Assembly: GCA_030549495.1 (NCBI GenBank)
Contig: JAUIRK010001052.1
Span: 372,001-436,000, forward strand
DNA length: 64,000 bases
Origin: Nectonema munidae
Taxonomy: Eukaryota; Nematomorpha; Nectonematoida; Nectonematidae
Direction: 5' to 3'
This document shows, in pieces, positions 48,561 to 60,566 of the stretch. Numbering within the stretch: position 1 is the stretch's first letter; each line of letters opens with the position of its first letter. The position numbers and the translations under genes are program-made. The notes under the pieces were generated by a model that was not told where the DNA came from, ran no database searches, and was given only the letters and a program-made list of their open reading frames with translations.

Positions 48561-49499
48561 GCATATTAGATATATAGTGAAAATATACTTTTTTTTTGTA
48601 TATTTTGGCTTATAATACTTTCTACAATCATCTTGAGTATGAAATATTTATTAAAAAAAACAAACAAAACATTATAAAATCTTTTGAAAATTTGTATGAG
48701 AGAAGGAACCAAGTTGAAAACTAATTTAAAAGAGAACATGTGATCAAAACAAATAATTAAAAAATTATGTATCTTGACTAAATGGAAGATCTACCATGTT
48801 CTAATGAACTAGGAAGTGGTTTAATTATATAATAGATCCTTCAAAAAGATTTTGACTGTGAAAAAGAAGTTCCTCCTTTACAAATGAAAAATATTTAAAT
48901 CTATAGCTTATCATATAGGATTACAATTAACATTTAGCTAAGATGGGTAGGAAATCTGAAAATTTAGAATAGGTCAGAGTTATCAAAAATGGCTCAGATG
49001 CCAATATATGAAAATTTAGTCACTATCAAGATATTTTTAATTTAAATTGAATTTGTCCATCTTTTTCCTTTTGCGTCAAAGAAATAATTTTTTAGATGAA
49101 GAACGTGGACAACTTTTTGTAATTGAACAATGAACATCACGAATGATTCATCAGAAAAAAACTTTTGAAATGAGATTGGTTGACAAATATTCAGGCCTGA
49201 TAATAAAATACACGATACTGATAAAAAAGTCTAAGATCATCCAAAAGATTCTTTAATCAAAATGCTTTGAGAGTGGAAAAAAGTATCATTATAAAAAAAT
49301 TTTTGGAACACACATTGAAGAATATAAATTTCTAATGAAAAAAGAACTACCAAGAAAGGATCATCATGGAATGAATAGCAAAATTACATACTGTAAATTA
49401 TAATATGACGTAGACACTACAAGTCAATAACGAATTTGTAGCCAAAAAGATGGAGGTCCTATCGAGTTACATAAGTTACTGTAGAATGAAATATTTTGA

Positions 49500-50500
49500 G
49501 TGAATTATCGATTTTTTTGAAAGTTTTTATTGATTTCATAAAAAATGACATCACCATTAAATTCTACATACTTGAAATGTATAAAAAACTTTTTATAAGA
49601 ATAAAAATTTTAATTTTGACATGAGCTGTCATATTTAACTTATTTTGTCAGATTTGACTAATTTTTATAAAAAAAAGGAATATAACCAGTAAACACAGCC
49701 TACTTGAAAAATGGTATATGTGTGTAAAATGCCATACACGGTAAACTTTATCATCTCCCTATACTTTCTATTAAACGTAATTCTCTAATTCAAAAAACCG
49801 TGCATGATCCTTTTTTTGGGATAAATCAATTTTTTGACAGTTTTGATTGATTTTCATAAAAAAAATGAATATCACCACTGAATTACGCATGCTTAAAAAT
49901 GGCTATATATGTGTAAAAAACTTTATATTATTACTTAGATAAAAAGTTTCTTTTTAAGATGAGCTATCATATATAAATCAATGCTTTGATAACTTGAATT
50001 GATTTTTATAAAAAAAAATGAATATCACCGTTGAATTCAGCATGCTTGAAAATGAGTATATATGTGTAAAAAACATTATATAATTATTTAGATAAAAAGT
50101 TTCTTTTTGAGATGAGCTGTCACATTTAGATCAATTTTTAGACAGGTTTGATTGATTTTCATAAAAAATGAATATCACCATGTGTATACATGTGTAAAAA
50201 ACTATATACTTATTTAGATAAAAAGTTCCTTTTTGAGATGAGCTGTCACATTTAGATCAATTTTTTGACAGGTTTGATTGATTTTCATAAAAAATGAATA
50301 TCACCACTGAATTCAGCATATTTGAAAATGGGTATACATGTGTAAAAAACTTTATATAATTATTTAAATAAAAAGTTCCTTTTTGAGATGAGCTGTCAAA
50401 TATAAATCAATTTTTTGACAGGTTTCATTTATTTTGATAAAAAATAGACATCACCACTCAATTCAGCATAGTTGAAATATATATGTAACATTAAAAATAT
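49500..50500 (+). repeat. tandem array 2, ~150-bp unit, about 7 copies
   Basis: The words TTTTTGACAGGTTTGATTG, ATGAATATCACCACTGAATT, TGTGTAAAAAACTTTATAT and GAGATGAGCTGTCACATTT recur with about 150-bp spacing (ATATCACC near 49868, 50020, 50168, 50296 and 50448, plus diverged copies from 49545). One copy near 50168 is shortened by an internal deletion. The unit shows no clear similarity to array 1 beyond a TCAATCAAA-type word on the opposite strand. Confidence 0.85.
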
Positions 50501-50596
50501 TTATAAAAACTTATTAATATCTGAGAAAAATAGGGGGGCACTTTACGCCCCCTAGCACTTGAGCGGACAATTTTTGCCCAGCACTAATAGGGTTAA

Positions 50597-52069
50597 AGAG
50601 CTAGGAGTTGGAGTTCCAGTATCTTCAATGTGCTGTGATAAATATGTGTTTTTGAATTTGCCCGATCTGTTATATAGTTTACCTAACTCGTTTACATAGT
50701 CTAAAGAATTTTTAATGAATGCAGCTTTTTGGACAGATTTAGAAATGATCAAATGGGTAATATGAGCGCCACAATGAATATAGAGAGCAAGAGGCAGAAC
50801 TTTTTTTATTTCCGTTTGACACCCGACATGCCTCCCCGCCATGTTTGCAGCTCCATCATATGTTTGGCAGCGAAGATTTTCAATTGGTAACTGCAAACGT
50901 TGTAGAACATCAAGAATCATCAAACTCAGTGATTTACCAGTTGTACTGATAGTATTATATATACCTAAAAAGTCTTCTTTTATTTCAAAACTATTGTTGA
51001 CGTAATGAACACACATTACTTCCTGCTCTTTGCCTTGAATTTCTTGAGTTCCATCAACTATTATGGCGTAAGTTTTAGATTCTTCATTGATTTCTTTAAT
51101 TATTTTTTTAGTATTAATCGATTCATTGTTTTTACAATATCATTTTGAATTTCAGTACTAGTATAGTTTTGTTTAGCCATACGCGTAGCTCTTCAACATC
51201 TTCACAGCGAAGCTTTAAAAGCTCTTTAACCCATTTACGACCAATGTTCCTATTTTGGAACATAAGTAATTTCATCTTCGTCTGCTTTTTTCAATGACTT
51301 TGAATATAAATCGTCTGCGTTTTTTTAGATATCGTCTGCTTTGCTTGGTCTTAAATGGGTTAGTTGCCCTCATCATTGTTCTTTCTTTGAAAAGCTAATC
51401 CTCGCTGAGCTAAAAATTCCACAGATGATATAATTTTGAGTAGACAATTCCTATATTTAATTTGATTTCTCTTCTGATTTTTAATCAAGTTTGTCTGTAT
51501 ACTTTCTGAATTTTTTCTATGAAATAAATTAGATGAAGCAACTTTATGAGTTTCAGACTTTTGATGAGAATCAAATTTTTCGACTGCCTTTTTCCAGTTC
51601 TTAAATCCAGACGTAATAAAGGTACTATCTGACATTTTGCCATGTTAATCAAATTGTTTCGGGACGCCTGATTACACGTGTGACATACAACAGCTTTTAA
51701 ATTTGAATCAAAGTGTAACCAACTGTATACTTTGAACCATTTTGCTTGAAATCTTAAACTTTTATTTTTTAAACGCTGAAAAGGAATTAGAGATGACTCC
51801 GGCTGATAAGGCTTATATGCAGGAAGGACAAGATCATTAGAAGAAAAGTTGGGTAATAAAATTGAAGTTAATTCTTCATTTATCTTTTGATTTCCTTCTA
51901 TATTTTTTTGAACTTGAGTAAAACTCCCATCTGAAAGACTTTTTTCACTTGAAGAAATTGAAACTGAATTAAAGGAAGCTAAAGTGCCTTGACTAACGAA
52001 AACCGAATTAATATCGATCGCGTCTTTTTTTCTCTCAACATTTGTTTTTATAAATTTTCGAAAATTCAT
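50597..52069 (-). mobile_element. hAT transposon, TTF/DUF4371 type, 3' part missing
   Basis: From 52069 the minus strand encodes an N-terminal region, then the TTF zinc finger (RFQAKWFKVYSWLHFD and VCHTCNQ), GFKNWKKAVEKFDSHQKS (51610-51540), LAQRGLAFQ, the first acidic block at about 51070 (YAIIVDGTQEIQGKEQEV), and RCQTYDGAANMAGRHVG with IHCGAHITHLII (about 50890-50750). The frame breaks at least twice. Coding stops exactly at the TTAA junction of the tandem-repeat element, just before the expected TRW and dimerisation regions. Those regions are not found on the other side of that element. Confidence 0.85.
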
Positions 52070-52924
52070 TCAAATTTCTTAAATACAAAGAAATTATAAA
52101 ATATTAAGATTGATAAAGTACCTTAAAGTTTATTGTCAAGGACCGAATAATGAAAGAAAAAAAAATAAAAATCACAGTTACAAAGTATGTTTGTTCTAAA
52201 AACTACAAAGGAAATAAATTAATTCGAGATGAAAAATCATCAAGTTGAAAGTACCATAATATACACAAAATATAGCCTAATTTTTTGTTAAGGAAAATTA
52301 TATACGTTATAAATAAAAAAGACAAATTTATTGTGAGAAAAGGACAACAATGCTCCATCACACAATACCGCCAATTAATGATTACCCGAATAGGGCCGGT
52401 ATATCGAGGGCGCACTCTTTTGTAAAAAAAGGATCTCCTCGCAAAGTAAGGACAAAACCATTTAAAACTTGAACAAAAAAAAACAAACTTTTCTTTTCAT
52501 ATAATATATCTCTTTCAATATATTACTCAATATCATTGTAATAATTTGCGAACATTGCTAAAAAACACATAATTAAATTTTCAATTAAACTTACCTACTC
52601 TTCAAGTATTGAAATTGGCACAGACTATATATAAAGGAGTTATAATCAGAACTTGTATCTTGTATGCATATACACATCATAAAATATGTCATGTAAATAT
52701 GAGATACTCATAAAAATGTCTAATATGTTCTTCACAAGAAACACATGTTTATAGCAAAGATGATTTAATATTTGTTTTGAAAGATGTGAATATTCGCAGA
52801 TAATTGTGCTTCGGGTGCACAATTCATTTGTATTAATATATCGTGAATAAAAATTTAATCGAGATATTTTAGATTTAAACAATAATCTAATTATGAGTTG
52901 CTACACTTTTTATTCCAATTTTCA
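52070..52924. other. AT-rich stretch, no gene
   Basis: Nothing recognised; short open frames here have no coding character. Confidence 0.4.
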
Positions 52925-53015
52925 ATGCCTATATACCTGTATTATTAAGTTTTGGGCTTTTTGAAGTGTTAATTGAAATTTTGAGGCGTGGCAAAATTAG
53001 CATCCGCCTCGAGGT
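52925..53015 (+). repeat. unclassified dispersed repeat, copy 2
   Basis: Direct-strand relative of 27665-27765, sharing ATGCCTATA, TTTTGAAGTG and GAAATTTT...AG..GTGGC words in order over about 90 bases. Confidence 0.5.
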
Positions 53016-53990
53016 GCATAAAGATAGATCGACACTGTACGAAAGTAAAGGAGAAAAAGATAAACATTTAAGAACAAAAACTCAGTGCAAAGCTCAAATA
53101 ATAATTAGGAGGGCAAAAAGAAATTTCGCATGTACATCAAATAGTTCCTGGTCAAAACTTCCTAAACATAAAAATTTAAACATTTTGGAATACAAAAAAT
53201 TCTGAAATTTTGTTTAAATAAATTAATCGTGATTTTTTTAGATTTTTGAGAAGATTTATTTGAGTTTTACAACTAAGACATCTCGTTATATTTATTCTGT
53301 TTCTATATTTTTTAATTGACACTAAAAACGAATGAAAAAGAAACTCTTTCAATTTATGGATGATAATAATTTTTAACTTTAAGATAAAGATTTTTTCTAA
53401 GATTCGGAGAAATTATTTTGCAGTTTTACATTGATTTTATTTCATTTTGTTTGGCCATATAATTTTACGTTTATAACACCTAAACTCAAATCTGTGACAA
53501 TTCGTAACTTTAAAACATTTTTTGTTTAATAAATTTTTTTTTAATAAAATTTAATAAAGTTGTTTTAACATGCTATGTCAATTACCTAGCGAATTAACTA
53601 ACTTTTGAATAAATAAAGACTCGCTCAAGAAACTTTAACTAATTGATCCTGAATTTGGTATAAAAATTCCTTTAGGGCAAATTTTTGAAAAGTCGGGATT
53701 TTAGGGGAAGGAGGGCAAAAAAATGATTTTTTAATATTTTTATCTTAAATAATACTTGAGTCAACTAAATGATACTAAAAAGAAACTTAATGTCCAAATT
53801 TTTTCGATCTCTTCAGGAACAAAACATCCATGAAGCACCGGATTTGAGCGTGTGACATGTAAGATGTAATGAGAGTATATTTGACATCTTGTTACGGTTA
53901 AAAATATTTTTGGTTAGCAGGCCGAGATATCACGAAAGCGCGTTTCGGTATAAATTAAAAAAAATACAAACAGACATAAAGACGCTTCAC
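53016..53990. other. AT-rich stretch, no gene
   Basis: Nothing recognised. Confidence 0.4.
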
Positions 53991-54330
53991 GAGAAATGTG
54001 GATATAAGAAGTGGGTCCAAAGAATTTGTTGGTGGATGCTTCAAAGATTGGATGTGTAATAATGATTATTATCTAGAAACAAAGGCGTGGATGACGTCTG
54101 CTATTTGCCAAGAAGATTGCATGCTTGCGTCTCGCTATCTATCTCCCTTACCTTTATTAGCAGTAGCAGAGAGAAGGAGGCACGCTTGTCACACTGCGCT
54201 CCTCTTCCGTCATCGATAAAGGGTGGCGGAGAAGAGGGAGTGTGGCACACTTACACTTCACCTGAAACAAAGAAGGCTTCAGCATATCCCCGTCATGCAA
54301 AACTTTTGTCATGGCAAGTTATAACCGGTA
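53990..54330 (+). other. G+C-richer island ending in a strong splice-donor-like site
   Basis: About 340 bases are clearly richer in G+C than their surroundings and are open in two overlapping + frames without recognisable domains. The block ends with ACCG|GTAAGACT (donor-like GT at 54328), after which the sequence returns to AT-rich. It could be an untranslated first exon and promoter, for example for the gene at 59934, or just a repeat of different origin. There is no direct evidence for either. Confidence 0.25.
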
Positions 54331-54518
54331 AGACTTATTTACTCGTTTTTATTTTGAACTGAAGTGTGGAACCCAAGGCAAGAATTCTCTGTACCAATGG
54401 GGTCGACCGAAATGTCAAGACTCGTTTCGAAATTAAACTATGTGTAGGTTGTAATAACGCATTTTGAAATGTCGAAGATCAAATTTTTAGATGTGTTTCC
54501 AAAATATATAAACCTATA

Positions 54519-55054
54519 GTCAATTGCATAAATAGAAATTTCGATTGCATAAAATTTGTGCTGTCAACAAGTTTATCAGCAAAATATTACAAATATTTTT
54601 CAAAAATTAATTCAAGCGGAAAAGTAAATTTCAACTTACTCTTGCCGATTACTTTAATTCATATCCCACATACAGCTATAAAAACCTTGAAGAATACTAC
54701 CACCAGAAACAAGACTGTTACAGACACATGGAAAAATTAAAATAAATTTTTTTTAATATTACTTTTTAATTTGATCACATTTTTGTTTATGCTATCAATT
54801 TCTTTAACCTTGATTTTCAATTGGACTCAAATCAGGCGAATTTGGAGGCAAGAAGAACGCATCAATATTTTTACTACGTAGAAATATTTACAAAAAAAAT
54901 ATATATATATAATTGTATTTGGGAGAATATTAATTCCTTAAGTAATCGGCAGGAATATACTTTTCAGCTTGAATAAATTTACTATATTTTTCTAATAAAC
55001 TTGTGGAAAAACAAAATTTTATTTATACAATCGAAATTTTTATTTGTGCAATCG
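54519..55054 (-). mobile_element. Tc1/mariner-type relic, internally deleted
   Basis: Inverted ends: CAATTGCATAAATAGAAATTTCGATTGCATAAA (54521-54553, in two words) at left, and the complement CGATTGCACAAATAAAAATTTCGATTGTATAAA at right (about 55022-55054). Between them the minus strand at 54858-54808 encodes FLPPNSPDLSPIENQG, the 'P.nSPDLNPIEnlW' motif around the last catalytic residue of Tc1-like transposases. Little else of the transposase remains in about 535 bp. Confidence 0.75.
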
Positions 55055-55241
55055 ATTTTGACAGGTTTGATTGATTTTGATAAAAAAAAATGGAATCACG
55101 ACTGAATTCAGCATAGTTGAAATATATATGTAACATTAAAAATATTAATAAAACTTATTAATATCTGAGAAAAATAGGGGAGGGGGCAGTTTACGTCCCA
55201 GCACTTGATTGGACAATTTATCCCAGCACTAATAGGGTTAG
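55055..55241 (+). repeat. right-end fragment of the TTAA element family
   Basis: TTTTGACAGGTTTGATTGATTTT, then ACTGAATTCAGCATAGTTGA and AATATCTGAGAAAAATAGGGG, align with the last 180 bases of the element ending at 50592. The tip CCCAGCACTAATAGGG is at 55222-55237 and is followed by TTAG where TTAA is expected. The left part is missing; the fragment abuts the Tc1-like inverted end. Confidence 0.85.
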
Positions 55242-55570
55242 ATCAACAAATACATCATTATTTGGTTCATTTGTGATACTTTCTGAAATCCAATTTGTGT
55301 TTTTTTTTACCAATTTTATTACTTTTACTCAGAAATTCGGTTGAATAATCGACTTCAGAACAAATTTCTTTCAATATAAAGTCATCATCTTTCAGTGCTT
55401 CATTTATTTTTTGTTCACTGCCTCACTTTTTCCATCCCCAGAAGGTAGAGCAGTAACAACAATGTCGGCAGCTGCAATATTTTCATCATCTCAAACATAT
55501 TCTAGGGCATTTTGTAGATAAGCAAAATTATCATTATTGTAAGATGAGAAAAATGGAAAACATAACTTCT
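55242..55570 (-). mobile_element. possible pogo-like transposase C-terminal scrap
   Basis: The minus strand reads NNDNFAYLQNALEYV and DDENIAAADIVVTALPSGDG in one stretch (55530-55420), then further broken frames. Acidic tails of this kind (a D-E-x-I-A-x-D-I-V segment) occur in Jerky/Tigger-type transposases. No catalytic motif is present, so the family is a guess. Confidence 0.3.
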
Positions 55571-56333
55571 AAAAAAGAAAAAGAAGGGGAGAAAATACCA
55601 TGTGTCGTAAAATAGATTGTTTTCTTTCTTTATTTTACCCCATACAAAATGACGGTATATTGTCCATTACTCCCTGGGCTTAAGGAGTGTCTTTGAAAGG
55701 CATGTGTGTCACTAGGATGACATTTGGATAAAGCTAAATCTGTTTATAACGAAACAATTTGTTTGCCTGGTCAAAATCTCCTCTTTATTATGTTTAAATT
55801 AAACCGCCATGACCAAATTCCGGTTATAGCGTATACTAATATCCTAGCACTTTAAACCACTAAATGAAACTGATATAATGTAGATCTCCCCAAACCAGCC
55901 AAGTTTACTGACGTGTTTGAAATGTTTAAAAGACGATGCTTTAACCAATGGTTTCATAAATTTTATTTCAATCGTATTGCGTAGTAACAGAGGATATCGA
56001 TCAAGCGATACAGTGTTATAAAATGGTGATTCTTTATGACCAAATTCTACTGTATTTATGTTTTTGTATTTTTTTGAATTTTTATTAAATATCATTTCTT
56101 ACCCTTTTAAAATGTTCTTTTTGATGTAACAAAAAAAAACTGAAAAAACCTAATTTTAATAGGTTGCGCATAGCTCTTGAATGTTCGAATGGTAAAACAT
56201 CGTTAAAGTAAAGAAAGCTTGAGTACATTTGGCGAAACTTAAGTCTTTTCTTCACAGAACTATAAATATTGCATGAAAGAAAAATTTTATTCAAAAATTT
56301 TATTTCAAAAAATTAATAAGTAGTTATACATCA
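55571..56333. other. AT-rich stretch, possible transposon ends
   Basis: No supported gene. Words such as TTTATAACGAAACAATTTG and GACCAAATTCCGGTTATAGCG at 55740-55835 resemble the ends of Tigger-like elements. Pairing was not established. Confidence 0.3.
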
Positions 56334-58400
56334 TTAGTAAAATACGATTTTTTATTGACATTAGGGAAGTTTTTCCTATGAGTCTCAACAACTTGAAGTA
56401 AGTACTGTTTTTGTTCTTCTTGATCAGTTAAAATGCTGTTAAAATTTTGAATGAGAGCTATTCCACGCTCAGCTGCATCATTCGACTTTGAGATCGTTAA
56501 CAGTTCGTTTTGTCAACTTAAAATTTTCATTACTTTCCCAAGATTCGGGATTTTCTTTTAAAATCTTGGAGATATTTTCAAGAAGTCAAAAAAATTAATT
56601 GTGTTTTTTGTGATAAAGCTTGAAAGTGAAATTTTATCAAAATCTTCTTCTTTTAGAACTGGAGTGCCAAAATGGTTGGTTGACAAGATAGTCATTATTT
56701 TCAGAGTTTTGAATTAATTGAATCAATCTTAATTTCTCTTGTCTGTTTATTCTTGAATCAAATGCTTGCTCAAATACCAAAGTCGACTCAAAACATTAAA
56801 TGATACTGTAGTTAATTTTTTTGTATTTTTCGAGACTTTGAAGCAGTTGAAGATCATTGAGTGGAGCTAAGTGAGCACTAGAGCTCATAAACCATGATTT
56901 TATGTAAAATTTGACGATATATTTTCAAGCAGCAAATCAATTTTGCCATCCACCTGGCCTCGTGATAATCACCAGGAGCACAAATTGTGATAATTTTTTG
57001 TTGTTGCACTCCAAGAAACACTAAATTGAAATTGAGGAGTTCTCTATAATCATCTTTTGGTTGGTCACATAATTGTTTTTGAATAAATTCAATAAGATTT
57101 GTGTACTCATCCAAATCGAAAACTTTCCATTTTTCATCAGGCGTTAAACACTCTTGGCATGACTTATTAATGTTTTTCCAAGATTTACGAAAACCTTGAA
57201 AAAGTTTAATGTTTGGACTACAAGAGTATTCTTCTAACAAGGCGTCGAAAACGTGCTTAACGATAAGTTCATGTGTATGATGCCTACAAGCTAGTGGTAG
57301 CAATTTTCTGTCGATTTTCTTTTGCAATATGATGCAAGCTCCTGAATTTTTACCTGTGTTGCTGCTTGTAGTGTCGAATGACATGCTTGTTACCTTATTT
57401 AGTAAATTCCATTTGGACAAGGTTTCTAAAACAGCTGTGTAGCTTGAGATAAACCAGTACTCTTTCTAATCAAAGGAACAGCAAGAAGTTTTGTTATTCT
57501 CAGACCCGAAAAAATAACAGCAACGCGGTCTACTTTTTCATCTAAAGTCAATGATGGTAACAACTTACTATCCTAATGAACTGTAAGAGCCACATCTGGA
57601 TGGAAAGTTTTCATTATTGATTTGGTGAGATTTTCACGATTTGATCTAGCTTTTCTAATGGATTCTCTATTAGTGTGTACTGATCAGGTTCATGATTGAG
57701 AGCCTTTATTGTAGCAGAAAGTATATGCATAGCATTTCTGTCACTGACACCTGTCCTGTCTAAAGCAGATGCTAATTGAGGAGTCATAATCTTTTTAATT
57801 TTTCTACGTCATTTCCACTTTTTGAAAGTTTTGATGAGCTGGTAACAGCATTCTCATCTTTTTCAACAGTAAAATACATATCCTTTTCATCTAGAGCAAC
57901 ACAGTCAGATTCTTCTCTTCTTTCAGCTTCCTTTTCTTTTCTACTTTCTTCAGCTTCTAGTCTTTTCTTTCTACGTTCTATACCTGTAAGCTTTCTATCG
58001 ATTTTTCCCATGGATCCTCTCCTCCCTTTTTCTCTTTGAGCTTGCAAAAAGTCTCTATCTTCTTCACAATTTATTATTTTGAAAGCATCTTGATGAGCAA
58101 CATCAAATAAGTCATCAAGTGTGCTCGAGAAATTTTCTTCTTTCTTTTTTTGATTATCAGATTTCCTTTTTGAGCTTTATTTTGCCACTGTGAATGAAAC
58201 TCTCTCAACTTTTTAATAATGTCATAATTTTGCTTAGTTGGCAATCTTGCGTTGTTCCAAATCAGTAGAAGCTCTTCAACAGTTGTTTTTCACTTTCTGT
58301 CAATGTCTTTCCTTCGATTCGATGAAGATGTAAAAGTCTACCCAAAACGATTCTGTTAGATGGAAGCTTACTATCAGAAAGCGATTCATATATATTCAAC
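56334..58400 (-). mobile_element. hAT-like DDE transposase-derived repeat, decayed
   Basis: The minus-strand order matches an ORF family repeated in many invertebrate genomes. N-terminal LDDLFDVAHQDAFK (about 58115) and EEDRDFLQAQREKGRRGSMG, followed by a Lys/Glu-rich coil (57995-57900); then SFDTTSSNTGKNSGACIILQ and LLPLACRHHTHELIVKHVF (57385-57240), resembling the hAT second-Asp block and its 'C.aH.lnL..k' follower; then PGDYHEARWMAK (about 56970); and finally NDAAERGIALIQNFNSIL and LQVVETHRKNFP (56520-56360), the counterpart of the hAT 'SER' region. At least three frame breaks. Its formal superfamily is uncertain. Confidence 0.65.
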
Positions 58401-59930
58401 TAACTACATAGTTATTGTTCTTTTACTACATGCATTCATTTCTAAGACACTAAAAATTAGGACAGAAAAAGTATAAAAAAATTATCAAATTAAAAATGCA
58501 CTGAAATGCTGCTTATATTATATTTATTGAGCTTGCACAACCTTTAAATTTAGATTAATTAGAAAGTTTTTCTGAATGTAGGTTTATAAACGTAAAAGGA
58601 AAAAAATAAGGGGGTAAGAGAAGGTGTTTATCATTTTAAATTTTTTACTCCATATATATAGTACACGTATACAACATGATATATCTATAGATGGAAATCA
58701 TATTCTTGAATATCTTCACTCTACTGTTTTTAGTACGGTGTTAATTTTTTTTTAATCTATACAAAATAGATATTTAAACGTAAATTCCCACAAAATGTAT
58801 GTATTATGAATACTCACATAAATATCTCTATTTTAAAATGTATATTAAATTGAAAGTTTTTATTCTTTAAACTTGGAAATAAAAATAACTGATATTTAAA
58901 TTAAGACTCCTTTAGGGGTGATTAGATAATAATGGAATATTTTTCAATTAAGATAAAATTAAATAAGATACACGTACAATATTAAAAAAGCAGGAACTTA
59001 ATTTTTCACTTTCGGTTTTAGACTTGCTAGAAAAATATCTAACATTTTTGTTTTGCATTCATTTGAAAAAAAGATTTGAGAATAATGCTCAAAGGAGTAG
59101 TGGAAGAGAGCATGGAGTAAGTTTCTCTATATAAAAGATCAATTTCACTCTTGAATCATTGAGTTATTTGATTACACACACTGACTAGTTAATATAATAC
59201 GTTTATAGTGAAGTATTAATAAATTTGTAAGTGGATGGGGAATTATAAGAGGCCATTTTTTAAAAAATGTTATAAAAAGCATTGCTGATGCAAAAATCGG
59301 CGTAGACACTCTGACGCGATATACGATAGAACAAAATTTGTTAAAGCGATACTTTTACGACGACTGACATGTTTACGCGATGATGGCTTGAGAGATAAAA
59401 CTATGTCAAATATTTCCAAATACTTATAATAATGATAAAGATATTTTATCTTAATAAAAACGTGTTAAAATGTGTATCCCTCTATAATAGGGGTGGACAT
59501 ATTTGAATCTTGAAGTGCTACATCATTCTCATTGGCATTATTTATTATTTCTGTAATAGAAAAATTACTCAGTTACTTATTTACTTTTTTTTTGTGAAAT
59601 AAATGTGTTTTAGGTGAAGTTTTTGCATTTAAAGATCAATTTTTATAAAAATTAATTTTTTCTTTTAATTCTATATATAACTCTTTTTCTTTTAACGTTC
59701 TTAAAAATGTCTTCGAAAAATCGGATTTTCTAAATGCGGCCCTTCCACTGAAAAGTTTGCAAATGATCACTCAAACGTATTTCGCTCTACAGTATATCGC
59801 GCAGTTGTTTATCACTCATGCGTATGAGTACAGCCGACACACAAATTGGAGAGTAACTTAAGATTAGAATTATGCCTATTAAAATATACTTATATACTGT
59901 GAACACAAAAGCATAATTTAAAATTAATTT
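58401..59930. other. intergenic stretch before the secreted-protein gene
   Basis: AT-rich, no gene. TTATATA at 59890-59896 is about 40 bases upstream of the ATG at 59934 and could be a TATA box with a very short leader. AATTTAG at 59926-59932 could instead be a splice acceptor just before the ATG. The sequence does not decide between them. Confidence 0.35.
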
Positions 59931-59933
59931 AGA

Positions 59934-60566
59934 ATGAAAACTATAGAAAGAAAATTAAGCAAGGTGAAGGAGTTTTTAGTTATCATTTTGATTGTTGGGC
60001 TTTTTCAGAATGTGTTTTCTTCACCAAAAAAATTAGCTTCTCAAAAAGAATACACTAAGGATAACGCATTGAATAAAAGTAAAGTTGATTCAGAGAAAGA
60101 CTACGAATCAATAAACTTTATGATGTTCCAACAAATTAAAATGCAAGATGAAAGTAAAAGGAAGAGGAAAAGTGAAAGACCGTTGTTTGATCCTGAAATT
60201 TTCAGCGAGAAAAAAACGAAAAATTTCAATGAAAGAAAAAGAAAGATGCAACAAAGGGTGCTAGTATCTACAAAAATGAACAGTCATAGAGAAGTTGCGA
60301 GAATGAAAAAAATTGGACAAAAGCAATCTCTAAAGGCAGCGAATCTTTCAAAAGAAAACATCATAGATCTAAGTTCCATTCAAAGACAAAAACTTGTGAA
60401 TGAAAGAGAAAAACCAGCTCCAAAGATACTGGAAAATATAAAAGGCCAACTCAAATTCTTGATCGATAAAGACCCCTTTTTGAAAAACTGGAAAGTAATG
60501 GGAGAAATGTACTTCAAAAATGATTCACACCAATTCAACCTGAAGTTCAAGCCAAACAATAAAAAG
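59934..60566 (+). CDS. exon of secreted-protein gene: signal peptide and first 211 codons
   Basis: Ends AATAAAAAG|GTAAAG, a strong donor at 60567, exactly in phase 0 after Lys211. The open frame runs on for six codons into the intron before a stop, so an unspliced 217-residue form is possible. The C-terminal part includes FLIDKDPFLKNWKVMGEMYF, less charged than the rest and perhaps a small folded unit. Confidence 0.78.

Larger units (their letters stand above)
47138..50596 (+). mobile_element. TTAA-flanked 3.45-kb non-autonomous element packed with tandem repeats
   Basis: TTAA (47138-47141) and TTAA (50593-50596) flank perfect 16-bp inverted ends, CCCTATTAGTGCTGGG and CCCAGCACTAATAGGG. TTAA duplication and C-rich CCC tips are the hallmark of piggyBac-superfamily elements. 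Sub-terminal GGGGGCG...TAAA blocks occur at both ends, in inverted orientation. The interior has no transposase. It consists of one tandem array (about 47330-48560), a unique AT-rich middle, and a second unrelated array (about 49500-50500). Its mobiliser would have to be supplied in trans; the piggyBac relic at 21.5-22.8 kb is a candidate relative, but its ends are not available for comparison. Confidence 0.85.

Noticed and set aside
47330-50500. CRISPR-like array
   Set aside because: Repeats are about 150 bp, contiguous and diverged, with no short repeat-spacer pattern, in a eukaryotic genome.
54558-54740. 60-codon + strand frame
   Set aside because: Lies inside the Tc1-like relic, opposite to its transposase strand, without known motifs.
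57776-58039. Ser/Phe-rich + strand frame
   Set aside because: Antisense shadow of the Lys/Glu-rich coil in the hAT-like transposase on the minus strand.
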